Source: Nymphaea colorata
Lineage: Eukaryota; Streptophyta; Magnoliopsida; Nymphaeales; Nymphaeaceae
Length of the DNA stretch: 64,000 nucleotides
Direction of reading: 5' to 3'
Assembly: GCF_008831285.2 (NCBI RefSeq)
Contig: NC_045150.1
Span: 184,001 to 248,000, forward strand
Below the pieces are notes generated by a model, which was given only the letters and a program-made list of their open reading frames with translations, did no database searches and was not told the DNA's origin. The position numbers and the translations under genes are program-made. Positions within the stretch are counted from its first letter, which is position 1, and each line of letters opens with the position of its first letter. Shown piece by piece: positions 1-9,346 of this stretch.

Positions 1-312
1 GACCCGATCCGAACAAAAAAAAAGATTTTAAGTTAAGTTGAGTTCTTCTCCCTTTCTCTTTGGGGTTTTTTTTTTCTGTTTTGCTGATAAATGACTATAA
101 TGATGATATTGATAAACAATGTTTTGTGATAAACAATGTTTTGTTTGTGACTTTAAGAGTGAACTATTAATTTAATGTTTTTTTTCTAATTTATAATTTT
201 TGATAATATTATATTTGTCATATCCGCGTATCCGAGAATTATGAAAATTGCCGTGTCTGTACCCGTATCCCCGCATCCGCACCCGTATCGTACCCACACC
301 CGTGTGACTTAG
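1..312. mobile_element. Right part of a CCGTATCC-rich terminal-repeat element inside copia integrase
   Basis: A block of (CCGTATCC/CCGCACCC)-like runs ends with CACCCGTGTGACTTAG at about 297-312, exactly where the copia integrase frame breaks after the residues QFDGK. The outer end resembles the right end of the element at 3105-4179 (CCTAGGTGACATAG). The internal string GACCCGATCCGAAC at position 1 recurs near 22709, so these are probably members of one non-autonomous family. The left end is outside the window. No target duplication can be checked here. Element class is inferred (Mutator-like, see 3105-4179). Confidence 0.5.
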
Positions 313-822
313 CTTCCCATCAAACTGATTTTTAATCATAGCATGAAGTTCACAAAAAGTCTGGAACAAGTCTGATTTGTTTTTCAAGGGGTAAAACCAT
401 ATAAATCTAGTACATTCATCTACAAAGACAGCATTATAACGAAACTTTTGATGAGAATAAATCGGTGTTGGCCTCCATAAATCACAGTGAATTCTTTCAA
501 AAGGCACTTGAGAATGTTCTTCAACATCAAGAAAAGGAAGTTTACTCATTTTTCCTAATTGACAACTCTCACAAACATACATGATAGCATTTTTAGAGGA
601 AACATTAATCTTATTTTGTTTCTCTAAGAAATTTATTACTTGAAAATGCGTATGCCCAAGTCTCTTGTGCCACGTAATTCTATCTACATACTTGAATCGG
701 CTAGAAAAGAGAGCTAGATGTCCTTCACGCTGGAGTCCATAGAGATCGCCAACTCTAGTTCTCGTTGCCACCATTTTGTTGTTCACTTGATCCTTTATGA
801 CAAAGCCATTAGCATCAAACAT
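312..822 (-). pseudogene. Copia GAG-pre-integrase and truncated integrase core
   Basis: The minus-strand frame carries WHKRLGH (His52, His57) followed by C84-x2-C87, the HHCC zinc-binding set of the GAG-pre-integrase domain. It then carries the start of the integrase core, with IHCDLW (catalytic-type Asp at residue 114 of the open frame) and FVDECTRFIWFYPL. The conserved middle and C-terminal core, including the remaining acidic residues, is missing because the frame runs into the inserted element at about 312. Integrase would join the cDNA to host DNA; this fragment cannot. Assignment to copia is secure. Confidence 0.88.
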
Positions 823-1210
823 ATAGAGTATGGCATATCAGATGTTAATTGACTAACGGAAAGAAGATTCTTTTTTATTTCTGGAATGACCAAGACATGA
901 TTTAAGGTGAGCATTTGATGACTAGTAGAGACCTTGGCCGTTCTAGTATTTGTAATAGAAAGTTTTTCACCATTGTCAACCATCACTTTTTCATTTCCAT
1001 AATATTTTTGTATGAAACAAAGATTACCTGGATTATCTGTAATATGGTTGGATGCACGGGTGTTTGCGAACCAGGTTTGATCTTGTCCATTAAAAAAATT
1101 TAGGGCAGCAAGAGCTGTTGGAACATCTTCAGCTTAGAAAGCTTGGTTAAACTTGTGCCAGCAATTTAATGCCACATGATTTGGTTTATTACAAATTTGA
1201 CACGTCATTC
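822..1210 (-). pseudogene. Copia CCHC knuckle and protease-region fragment
   Basis: At 1202-1161 the minus strand encodes CQICNKPNHVALNC, a perfect C-x2-C-x4-H-x4-C gag zinc knuckle. Between about 990 and 795 a second fragment reads HVLVIPEIKKNLLSVSQLT, the conserved stretch that follows the aspartic protease site in copia polyproteins. Stops and frame shifts separate the pieces. It lies between gag and the GAG-pre-integrase block, as expected. Confidence 0.8.
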
Positions 1211-1718
1211 CTTTGTAGGGATTTGCAGGCTGTTTTTCCTTCTTTGGATCACCTTTGTTTTGAGAATTTCTGCTCATATTATTGCTAACTTGAGGAAATC
1301 CTCTTCCTGCAGAATTGAAATGGTGCCTATTGTTTTTATTGTATGCGTGTGGCTGCTGATTTTGGTGTACGACAAAACCTAAATGATAATCTATTCTAGT
1401 ATATTCAGCATGAAGCGCTCACATGGTCTCATGTGCCTGCAATAGAGCAACAACTTCTGTGTATTGCATGGTGGGAGGCTGTGTGAGCATGGAGGTGACG
1501 AATGCTTTATAACCATTGTCTAAGCCATTTAATAACCAGAACACCTTGTATTGATGAGAAAAGGGCTTGCCTATGGCAGCCAACTCATCACAAATAGCCT
1601 TGAACTCTTTTAGATACTGAGAAATAGATAAATCCTTTTTTTGATGAAGTTGTAATCATTGGGTCAACAAGAATTCATGTTCTCTTGATTCATGAGGAAA
1701 GGCAGTAATAAGGGCATC

Positions 1719-2039
1719 TCATACTTCTTTTGAAGTCTCCAAACCAATGACTAAACCAAGAACCTCTTCAGAGAGTGTTCCGGTGATCCATCCCCTTAGT
1801 AGACAGTCTGATTTCTTCCATTCAAGAAGATCAACATTCGTAATAAACTCATCATTCTTAGTTACAAAGTGATCAGGCTTGGGATGATTCCCATTAATAA
1901 AGCCACACTGACTTTCAATAAGGCCAAGGAGCTGAGTCTTCCATAGGAGGAAGTTCGATTGAGTCAGCTTCAATGAAACAAAATTTGTGACATTGAGATT
2001 ATAGGGGTAAGGGTACTTAGCTTCTCTAGAGGCTTCCAT
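1719..2039 (-). pseudogene. Copia gag N-terminal domain
   Basis: The frame from the methionine at 2039 begins MEASREAKYPYPYNLNV and continues with LTQSNFLLWKTQLLGLIES and GFINGNHPKPD. This is the usual N-terminal signature of plant copia gag, a short leader before SNFLLWK. The frame breaks at about 1719, and related residues continue in other frames down to the zinc knuckle at 1202. Gag forms the particle; this copy is broken. Confidence 0.8.
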
Positions 2040-2153
2040 ATTCTGGTGATTGAATAAAATCACATGCCAATAGTCCGTGCAGAGAAAGACATTGCAGCAA
2101 GAATCACCCGTCAATACTCAGTTTCTGCAGAAGAAAGAAGTTGTAGTAGGAGA

Positions 2154-2520
2154 GGTGGTCGAAACTCAGATGATTTCAGCCCGCACTAGTCACCAATCAG
2201 GTAGAGTTTAGAGGCGTTGAATCCACAACAGAGAGGCGATCATTCCTATGAAATTTCACAAAGAAAGATGGCTCGTGGAGATAACACTGGTCGATAGAAC
2301 AGAGAAAAATCAGAATACTCTGTACTCTGTTTTGCAACTCTGCTTTGCGACAAGAGAGGTGGTCGATATGATTTTGGCCTGCTCCGGTCAACAATCTGGT
2401 CGAACTAAGGGTTGTTGGATCCACAACAGATAGGCGGTCCTCCCTGTAAAATCTTAGATAGAGAGATTGCTTGTGAAGATAACACCAGACGATGGAATGA
2501 AAGGGTGACAAGCATGTTGC
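2154..2520. repeat. Imperfect tandem duplication, unit about 200 bp
   Basis: Two consecutive blocks (about 2154-2353 and 2354-2520) share GGTGGTCGA near their starts, CACAACAGA(G/T)AGGCG and GAAGATAACACC/GAGATAACACTGG in the same order. It lies in the copia leader between the primer-binding site and gag. Divergence is clear by eye, so the duplication is old. Confidence 0.65.
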
Positions 2521-2749
2521 CCTGTTTTTCCTGTTTTTACCCAATGTCACTCAAAAAATTCGAGCGCTCTTCCTTGCTGCTTCAAAATTTCTGCAAATAC
2601 TCTGGAGATATCTGCAAACACTCAAGAGTTGTATGAAGTCATGCTCGATAGCTCCAAGAGTCAATTTTGATAATGCCAGCAGAAGTTGTTGTTGTAAGTA
2701 GATGGAACTCCCTCTGTTATCTTTCTGTTTCACGATTGCTTCATGAAAA

Positions 2750-2761
2750 GCTCTGATACCA
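2750..2761 (-). other. Primer-binding site (tRNA-iMet type) of the copia element
   Basis: The plus strand reads GCTCTGATACCA, so the minus strand reads TGGTATCAGAGC. This is the standard plant retrotransposon primer-binding site complementary to the 3' end of initiator methionine tRNA. It fixes the element's orientation and the inner edge of the 5' LTR at 2762. Confidence 0.9.
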
Positions 2762-3104
2762 TAAAAAGAAATGAGAGAAACTCAAACGAGAGAGAGACAC
2801 ACACAGTTTAACATGGTTTAGTACTATGTACCTACATCCGTGGTAGCTCTCAAAAGTATGAGAGACACCTTCTCCATCCTTTAAATAATATAGATTTGTT
2901 ACAAGGAGATTTACATGTCATGTTTATCATATCAATCTCCTTGATTTCATCATTGGGAATTACATCATCTTGAGAGATTTTGGGAAAGGAATTCTTGCAC
3001 ATTTGAGTAACGGTTTTGGCTAGAACATTATCTCTGCCAGTCTGCATGATGATGATTTTGGCAGCTTCAATCTCTTCCTTGTTTTCTTCATGTCTGTTTT
3101 GAGC

Positions 3105-3989
3105 TAAGTCACCAGGGTGCGACAGAAATAGACCCGCACCCGTGTCGACGCGATGCGGGTGCGGTTGTGGGTGCAACTGAGATTCGCACCCAAACCGCAC
3201 CTGCTCAAAGAGGTTGCACCCAAATCGCACCGATAAGGAGAGAGGGCAGTAAGGAGAGAGAGAGTGCGGGAGAGAGGGCAGAAGGGAGAGGAGAGAGAGT
3301 GCAGGAGAGAGGGCGTGAGAGCTTGCGGGAGTAAAAGAGTGTAGATAGAAAGGGGAAACAGAAAGAGAGCTTGGGATAGAGGAAGAAGGACGACACGAGA
3401 GCTCAGGATAGAGGGAGAGGGACGACACGCTTTGGGGGAACAGGGGGAGCAAGGGTGAGGGGGACTGAAGGCGAGACAAAGAAAGGGCGAGTGAGAAGCG
3501 TGGGAGGAAGAGAGTGTAGACGGAGAGGGCTCGGGCGAGACAGGGTGAGAAGGAAGGGGGAAACAGATGGGAGAGAGAAAAACCTAGTTACCCTAATCGC
3601 CACCACACTGCACCGCTACCGCCGCCACTGCTCGTTCCTCCACCATATCTTCTTCTCTGCATCGGATGCTCACCTGCAGAATGAGAGGGCAACGAAAATG
3701 GAGACAAAGAGGAAGAGGAATGAGAGGGCAATGAAAATGGAGACAAAGAGGAGAGAAGAAGGGGAACCCGCGTCGGGTCATGATGGCCTTTTTGTGAACT
3801 TTTATATGCTATCGGGCATTACTTACCCGATACATGAACTTTGGACCAACTCTGGATAAGTTCTGATATTGAGTCAAATATAAACTCCTGATCAGATCAG
3901 ATATTACTTATTGAAACTAGATATCTAAGTTTGGATATTTGTTTGGATCTGATATAATATATATTATATATAATGTTTACATTTTTTTG

Positions 3990-4064
<75 letters not shown>

Positions 4065-4179
4065 TAATAATAAATTAATAATAATAATAACAAATAACCT
4101 CGCCGCACCACCGCACCTAAATTTTTTGAGATGTGCCATACCGACACCCTCACCCGCACCCCGCACCTAGGTGACATAG
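3105..4179. mobile_element. Non-autonomous Mutator-like element nested in the copia LTR
   Basis: The left end reads TAAGTCACCAGGGTGCG. The right end, reverse complemented, reads CTATGTCACCTAGGTGCG, giving a terminal inverted repeat of about 17 bp with few mismatches. The 9-bp sequence GTTTTGAGC stands on both sides (3096-3104 and 4180-4188), the duplication size typical of Mutator-like elements. The interior is CGCACCC-rich near the ends, GA-rich at 3230-3580, GC-rich at 3590-3660, and has a long TA tract at 3991-4058. No transposase is visible. Class is inferred from the duplication length. Confidence 0.7.
3991..4058. repeat. (TA)n microsatellite
   Basis: An almost perfect TA dinucleotide run of about 68 bp inside the nested element, followed by TAATAA-type AT-rich sequence to about 4090. 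Confidence 0.95.
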
Positions 4180-4639
4180 GTTTTGAGCCTTATCGTTAAC
4201 AACTAATGGACCAGATGTCTCCATGAGATCAATTGCTGAGGGGAGTTTTCTTGAAGGTTTTCCTCATCCGCTAGGTGGAGAATAAAAGGTATTCACAGGA
4301 AAACAGAAATGGCTTGAGTGATTTAGAAGGAAAAAAATAAAACGGGTCAGAGGAAGAAGGAGCAAAGGATTATCCATTACCCTACGCAGTGGTTGTAATG
4401 GATAAATGCTTTTGTTGTAGTGCCGATGAAAGGGTCCTGGGAGTTAAAGCTCCCTCCATTTTTTTTAAAAAGGAATGATATGTACAATGCACAAGAACAA
4501 TTTACAAAATGCAATGCATCCAACGCATTTAGCACAATTTCCTGGCAAAGGAAACTCGAATGTCCCTTCATTGATGCGCAGACCAAGCGACCTCCACACC
4601 TACTCTTCATGCAATGTTGTTATTGGATACAATGTTGAG

Positions 4640-6195
4640 CGTGGTTTCCCAGTCTTCAAAGAAAATCTGCTCGTTACTAGGAAGTGGAGAAATGTCATGG
4701 CTCACCTGGTTTCCAGATTACTACATTGAAAGTAGCAAGCCAGCACTTATGGACTGATGCGGGATAGGTGCCAGTATTGAAACTCATTGCATATTCTCTG
4801 CCATGGAATACGAGTCATTCCAAAAACCCTGACTACTTTCTTCCACAGATTCTGTGCTACGTTACATTTTATAAGAATGTGTTCATTACTTTCTTCCACC
4901 TTGCCGCACAGAATGCAACGGTTAGCAAACTAAAATCCATGCTTCTTAACCCTGTCTTGCGTGAGAAGCTTTTGAGTGACAAGCGAGAAACAAGACCCAA
5001 TTTGCTGTCATCGGAGAGTTCGAATTCCATACTTTGCAACGCCATTTTTTGGCAGGAGCCTTCATTCTAACACAGTTCCAAAAGTCTCTAGCTGACAAGC
5101 TCTTTAGAAGTGTGGAGCAGCTCACAAGCTAATCCTCTGCATGTGTGCTCCAATGCTGATCAACCACTCCCCTCATCAAAGGATCAGCACATCTGAACTC
5201 CTGGCCGAGCCTCCTAGCCTCATCGATGGTCACATTGATTTGTTTTCCAATGGCACCGTAGACATCTCCACTGATACAATGAACTAGAACATATTCCCTC
5301 CTCTGCCTGTCGATATTCTTATCCTTCTACCATTTCCTGCCTTCCACATAACTTTATCCTCTACTTTACTCCATGCCCATCCAGAACAACTCCAGCACCA
5401 CGACCTGTGCCATGCATTCTTGAGGTTCCATGGCCTTTGCTGAAACGTTCCCTTTCTATCCAAACAAGAAGTAGTGAGTTGTTATTGAATATGGCACAGA
5501 GTCTACTGGCTAGCAGGCCCATATTAAAGGGTTCCAATGACTTCAGGCCCACCCCTCCCTTGGGTTCCTCGGAGTCTTCCAAGAAATCTGCCTGGTACCT
5601 TCTTTCCCATCCATGTCAGCCCATAAAAAGCTGGCCATATTGCGTTCAAGCCTGTCAAGAACAGAATTGGGTACCCTGAAAGCAGGCATCCAATATACTA
5701 ACATAGAAGATGAGTTATGCTTGTTAAGACAGAAACGCCCGACGTTAGACAGGAGCTGCCTCTTCCATTGACTCAATTTCCGTTTAATTTTGAGATCGAG
5801 GCTTGATTAGAGGTTTTCAGTCATCTTTCCAGCAAACAGGGGAAGTAGAAGGTGGGTCATGGGTAGCCCTTCATCCTCCTATACGGGCCAGCTCCACCTC
5901 TTCTCCAGCGCTGCAGACTATTGATGATTTAGCATACTTGATAACCAGACCAGCTTTGGCTTCAATGTCTTCCAAAGAGTCTTAACATTCCTCAGAGATT
6001 TAGGGGTAGCTGTACTGACGACCAAAAATTCGTGCAAACTTGAGATCCTCCACTCGGACCAGGTATCCTGGCACTTGGATCAGGCGAGTCCTGTTGTACT
6101 GGATCAGCCTTCTGTTAATGACCTCCATTACTAGAATGAAGAGATCTGGGGTTCTGGGTACAACGTATTGTAATGTGTATTCCATCTGCATCTTA
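4640..6195 (-). mobile_element. LINE (L1-like) remnant: C-terminal half of reverse transcriptase ORF
   Basis: Read on the minus strand, the order is FILVMEVINRRLIQ (about 6140, RT palm region), AGLVIKYAKSSIVCSAGEE (about 5930), W-x-x-x-LLSNVGRFCL with NMASFLWAD (5776-5600), GGVGLKSLEPFNMGLLA (about 5550), and then a zinc-binding RT tail with CILCGKVEESNEHILIKC (about 4940-4870). This is the usual order of plant L1-type ORF2 downstream of the RT core. Frames change repeatedly and there are stops, so it is dead. The endonuclease and RT catalytic core are absent (5' truncation, common for LINEs). No poly(A) tail or target duplication was found. Confidence 0.82.
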
Positions 6196-6716
6196 TGAAG
6201 TTATGCTCAATGGCAGTAGGGGTCGAAGCTTTGTGGCGAATACTTTTGTTCTAGTGGTTTCTCTTTCAACTTATATTAGTGGCCCCCTGCCCCTTCTTTC
6301 CTCATTCCTTTTGCAAGAAAGAAGATTGATGCTCCTGACATTTAAAATGAAAACTGATGACATATCAATCCTCGCCTCAAACAACCGTTGTGCTTAGGGG
6401 CTGAGGCAAGGTAGGGCTCGCATGGGCTCTTGCTCTCGCCCCATCTCTTATGATCAAAAAATAAAAAATATATTTCGCATGATTTGGGAGGCGTGGTTTT
6501 TTACATGGAGTATTTTGCATGTTACGCCAATAATGAATATTTTCTTTTATTGGGTGGTTATTTGAAACTTTCTCTAAAAAATTGTAAGACTATTTGTTAA
6601 TTTTAAAAGTTGAAGGTATTTTGGTCTTTGCTCAAACGTTAAGCATTTCTTTGTAGTTGTTTTCACTTACAATAATTGTTTTGTCAATGAAACATAGCCT
6701 TAATTGGAGAAAGATT
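6196..6716. other. Intergenic, no gene recognised
   Basis: Mixed AT-rich sequence between the LINE remnant and a tandem duplication. Open frames here are short and have no recognisable motif. Confidence 0.5.
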
Positions 6717-6898
6717 AGGTCTATTTCTCCTCCATAGCGGCACTCCTAATCACAAGATCAACAGTTTCAACCTCACTAGGACACCGTTCGTCGCAAGTTA
6801 GGTCTATTTCTCCTCCATAGCGGCACTCCTAATCACAAGATCAACAGTTTCAAGCTCACCAGTTTCAAGCTCACTAGGACACCGTTCGTCGCAAGTTG
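6717..6898. repeat. Tandem duplication, unit about 83-95 bp
   Basis: The block starting TTAGGTCTATTTCTCCTCC (6716) recurs at about 6799 with identical order, including CCATAGCGGCACTCC and GACACCGTTCGTCGCAAGTT. The second copy has an extra 12-bp internal repeat (AGTTTCAAGCTC). The copies are nearly identical, so the event is recent. Confidence 0.85.
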
Positions 6899-6907
6899 AT
6901 CTGAAGT

Positions 6908-7130
6908 TAGGGTTACCAGGAGGAGCGGAGTCAAAAATTTTTCACAAGAGGGGCCGAATTAAAGTTTCTAAATTTTGACACGGGCCAAAATATTATTTTT
7001 TAAAATTTTTATATAGGATAAATAAAAATTTTCTAAAATTTATATGTAAAGGTTTAAAACAAAAAAAAAATTGAAGTGGGATAAAAAAAAACCTATGCGC
7101 CCCCATTGCCCCCGCCCTTGAGGGTTACTA
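6908..7130 (+). repeat. GGAGCGGAG...GGGGCC dispersed repeat, copy 1
   Basis: It starts AGGAGGAGCGGAGTCAAAAA with a GGGGCCGAATT block, then an AT-rich core, and ends in a CCCCCATTGCCCCCGCCCTT-type block. Related blocks occur at 38225-38372 (minus) and 42275-42345 (plus). This looks like a dispersed plant repeat. No coding content; class unknown. Confidence 0.45.
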
Positions 7131-8560
7131 CACACCATCCAACCCCACTGATTGTGCGGTTGCCAATCACTTCATTCATTCATGATATGCATTAAGTGAT
7201 ACGGCCCTTAAAGTGTGTATCTTTATTTAATCAATAAATTTTCAATATAATAATAGTTTTATTCGTTCACTCAATCAAGATCAATTAAAAAATTGTTGGC
7301 ATGAACTGTCCCAACTCCTAACTTAATAGGCATTGAAGATCGGATATGTTCTCTAAAGAGGCATGAGTTTGATGTGAAAAGGTTCAGATTTAGGTTTAAT
7401 CTATTGTTCGCTTTGAATCCAATTCGGACTTGGATTTGAATTTCTGAAACTCATATCCTAATCAATAAGCGTAAGAACCAAATTGGGTCGAAACTTTAAC
7501 GATTCATGGACTCAAAACACTTGAAGAATACTCGAGTAAGAGCTCAATTGATATTTGGATCCATTTTGTTTAATTGTATGTAAGTAGGTGGATCCAATCA
7601 CCAAACCGTTGACATCGATAAGGAAAAAACCTACTGAGGTTTTCGAATCTTTCTGCTGTATAAATTGGATTTGGGTCTGATTTCTTAAAGAGGAGTATCT
7701 ATGTGATATAGCTTCTAATACAGCCGGCCCTTCTTTCGGGCCAAGTTAATTTTTATATTATCAGATCTGCTTAGCTCTTGTTTGCTTGGATTTGGATTTG
7801 AGCAAACATGAATCAAACTTGTTTAGATGATAATCCAGCAAAAAGGTAGTTGACTTTTATTCTGGATTTACACCTGGATCCCAACAAGATCCAAAAATAT
7901 ATAAGGTTGGATCTGGATTCAAATACATACCTATAATGTATTGTAGATTCGAAATGACCAAAATACCTCTACTAGTTAAATGGAAGATCCCTCCCCTTAT
8001 AAGGGCAAAACAGGATCTCAAAAAAAAAAAAATTCCTTTAGAAATACCAAAATGTCCTCTTAGTAAAAAGTAAGAATATGCCTTCCCATGCTAATGGCAA
8101 CAAATACATGCTCAACTGTTTGAGAGAATTTCTCAAAAAGATGTCTCCTGATGGAAACCGCTACAGAAGAATAATTTAAAAATTGCCTATCTTATTCAAA
8201 ACCATCTCGAGAAGAAGATAAAAAATTAAAATGAGTTGATTTTTTTTATTTAAAAAAGTAATTCTGCGTGCTGTTTTCTTGAAATTTCTCTTAAAAACTT
8301 GAAAGTGATGTTGACTTTTCAAAGCAAGGGTGCCAATTTGTTATTTGTCATAAAAAGAAGCGCTTCTTTATCATTTTATGAGTTTTTTTTTTTTAATCTT
8401 AATATGATGAAACAGAGAATATTGTTGTTATTGCCTCATATCGGAGCTGATCTTATTTTCCATCTTGCCGATATTCAGGGCTTTTATTATGGGCTTATAT
8501 TTTCCGTTTTCTAGTCCATTTAAAATATTTTATCTTATTTTTTGAATTCAAAAAACCGAT
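7131..8560. other. Intergenic, AT-rich, no gene recognised
   Basis: About 1.4 kb of AT-rich DNA upstream of the transporter gene. Open frames are short and featureless. The string GATTTGGATC/GGATCTGGATTC recurs loosely at 7560-7920 without a clean repeat. Confidence 0.5.
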
Positions 8561-8620
8561 GAACAAAGCGATACGGACCGCAAATTATGCACCACAACAA
8601 GTACGGGTCAGGTATATGTA

Positions 8621-8628
8621 TATATAAA
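8621..8628 (+). promoter_or_regulatory. Candidate TATA box of the NIPA-like gene
   Basis: TATATAAA lies about 715 bp upstream of the start codon in the only clear TATA context before the gene. It is followed by GC-richer sequence (8640-9260) that looks like a 5' leader. Transcription would then start near 8655. This is inference only; a leader intron cannot be excluded. Confidence 0.4.
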
Positions 8629-9264
8629 AACAAACCCGACCCGGTTATATATCCAGTAGCCGGTGGAAGATTCAGGTGGGCAAACTAGAGCCATTTTGAA
8701 GCTATTCTCGGAGGTGAAGGCGGTCGACGAAAAAGAAAAATAAAATTAAAAAACAAAAAATGGAAAAGTTGAAACTGCGAATTATTCGTGTTTCGTGATT
8801 GGGGGGAATGTCTCAGTTCTCGATTCCGACGACGGCGAGGTCGACGGCAGGGGAGGAGCGACAGAAATCCGCTGCTGGGGTTCTCCTTTTCAGAAGTTCC
8901 GGTGGAAGCCCAAAGAGCAAGAGCGAAGAGAAATAAACGATTCTGATTCCATTGCTGGGGCCGCAAGCGTGTGCCTCTGTTCCTTCAATCCACCGAAGAG
9001 TGGCTGAGATCCATCTCTTCCTGTTATAATATCGGAAGTCGGTTTAAATTGATGTTCATTAGCTGCAGAAGCTCGATCTAGGGCACTTTCCTTATTTGTG
9101 GGTGTCGGTTTCTCTTGTTTTTTGATCTAATCGGCCGCGCAACGGAAATCTTCTCTGGTGGTGGGAATGATCATGATTACTAGCAAGGGGCGACGAAGGT
9201 GGGACTCAGTTGCCATTTTGAGAGACAAGCTTTAGCGTACTGGTCTATTGCTGAATCTGGGATC

Positions 9265-9265
9265 T

Positions 9266-9296
<31 letters not shown>

Positions 9297-9303
9297 GGAG
9301 AGA

Positions 9304-9342
<39 letters not shown>
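9265..9342. repeat. (GA)n microsatellite in the 5'UTR touching the start codon
   Basis: A GA dinucleotide run of about 78 bp, with a few GGGA and AAAG interruptions, ends directly at the ATG at 9343 (GAGAGAGATGAGG). Because it is transcribed leader sequence, its length is expected to vary among individuals and might influence translation start choice. Confidence 0.95.

Positions 9343-9346
<4 letters not shown>

Larger units (their letters stand above)
1..4201 (-). mobile_element. Decayed Ty1/copia retrotransposon, 5' half, with two nested insertions
   Basis: Reading on the minus strand from high to low coordinates, one sees an LTR-like block (4201-2762, itself interrupted), a perfect 12-nt primer-binding site matching the usual plant initiator tRNA-Met site (2761-2750), a leader, gag, a CCHC knuckle, a protease-region fragment, GAG-pre-integrase and the start of the integrase core. 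This is the copia order (gag-protease-integrase before reverse transcriptase). Integrase stops at about 312, where an unrelated terminal-repeat element begins. The rest of pol would lie left of the window. Several frameshifts and stops make it a non-functional relic. The domain order is seen directly; the copia assignment follows from family knowledge and is firm. The lineage within copia is not resolved. Confidence 0.88.
2762..4201 (-). repeat. 5' LTR of the copia element, split by a nested element
   Basis: Immediately outside the primer-binding site is an LTR-like sequence. On the minus strand it would start TGTTAACGATAAGG (from 4201) and end near CTTTTTA at 2762. It contains a TATA-like stretch around 2885-2893. 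A 1.07-kb element interrupts it at 3105-4179, so the net LTR is about 360 bp. The start is inferred from the TG and from the position; no second LTR is in the window to prove it. The terminal CA appears changed to TA. Confidence 0.6.

Noticed and set aside
2850-3479. 209-codon minus-strand Ser/Leu/Pro-rich open frame
   Set aside because: It crosses the edge of the nested element at 3105, and its SLSLL repeats come from the GA/CT-rich tract.
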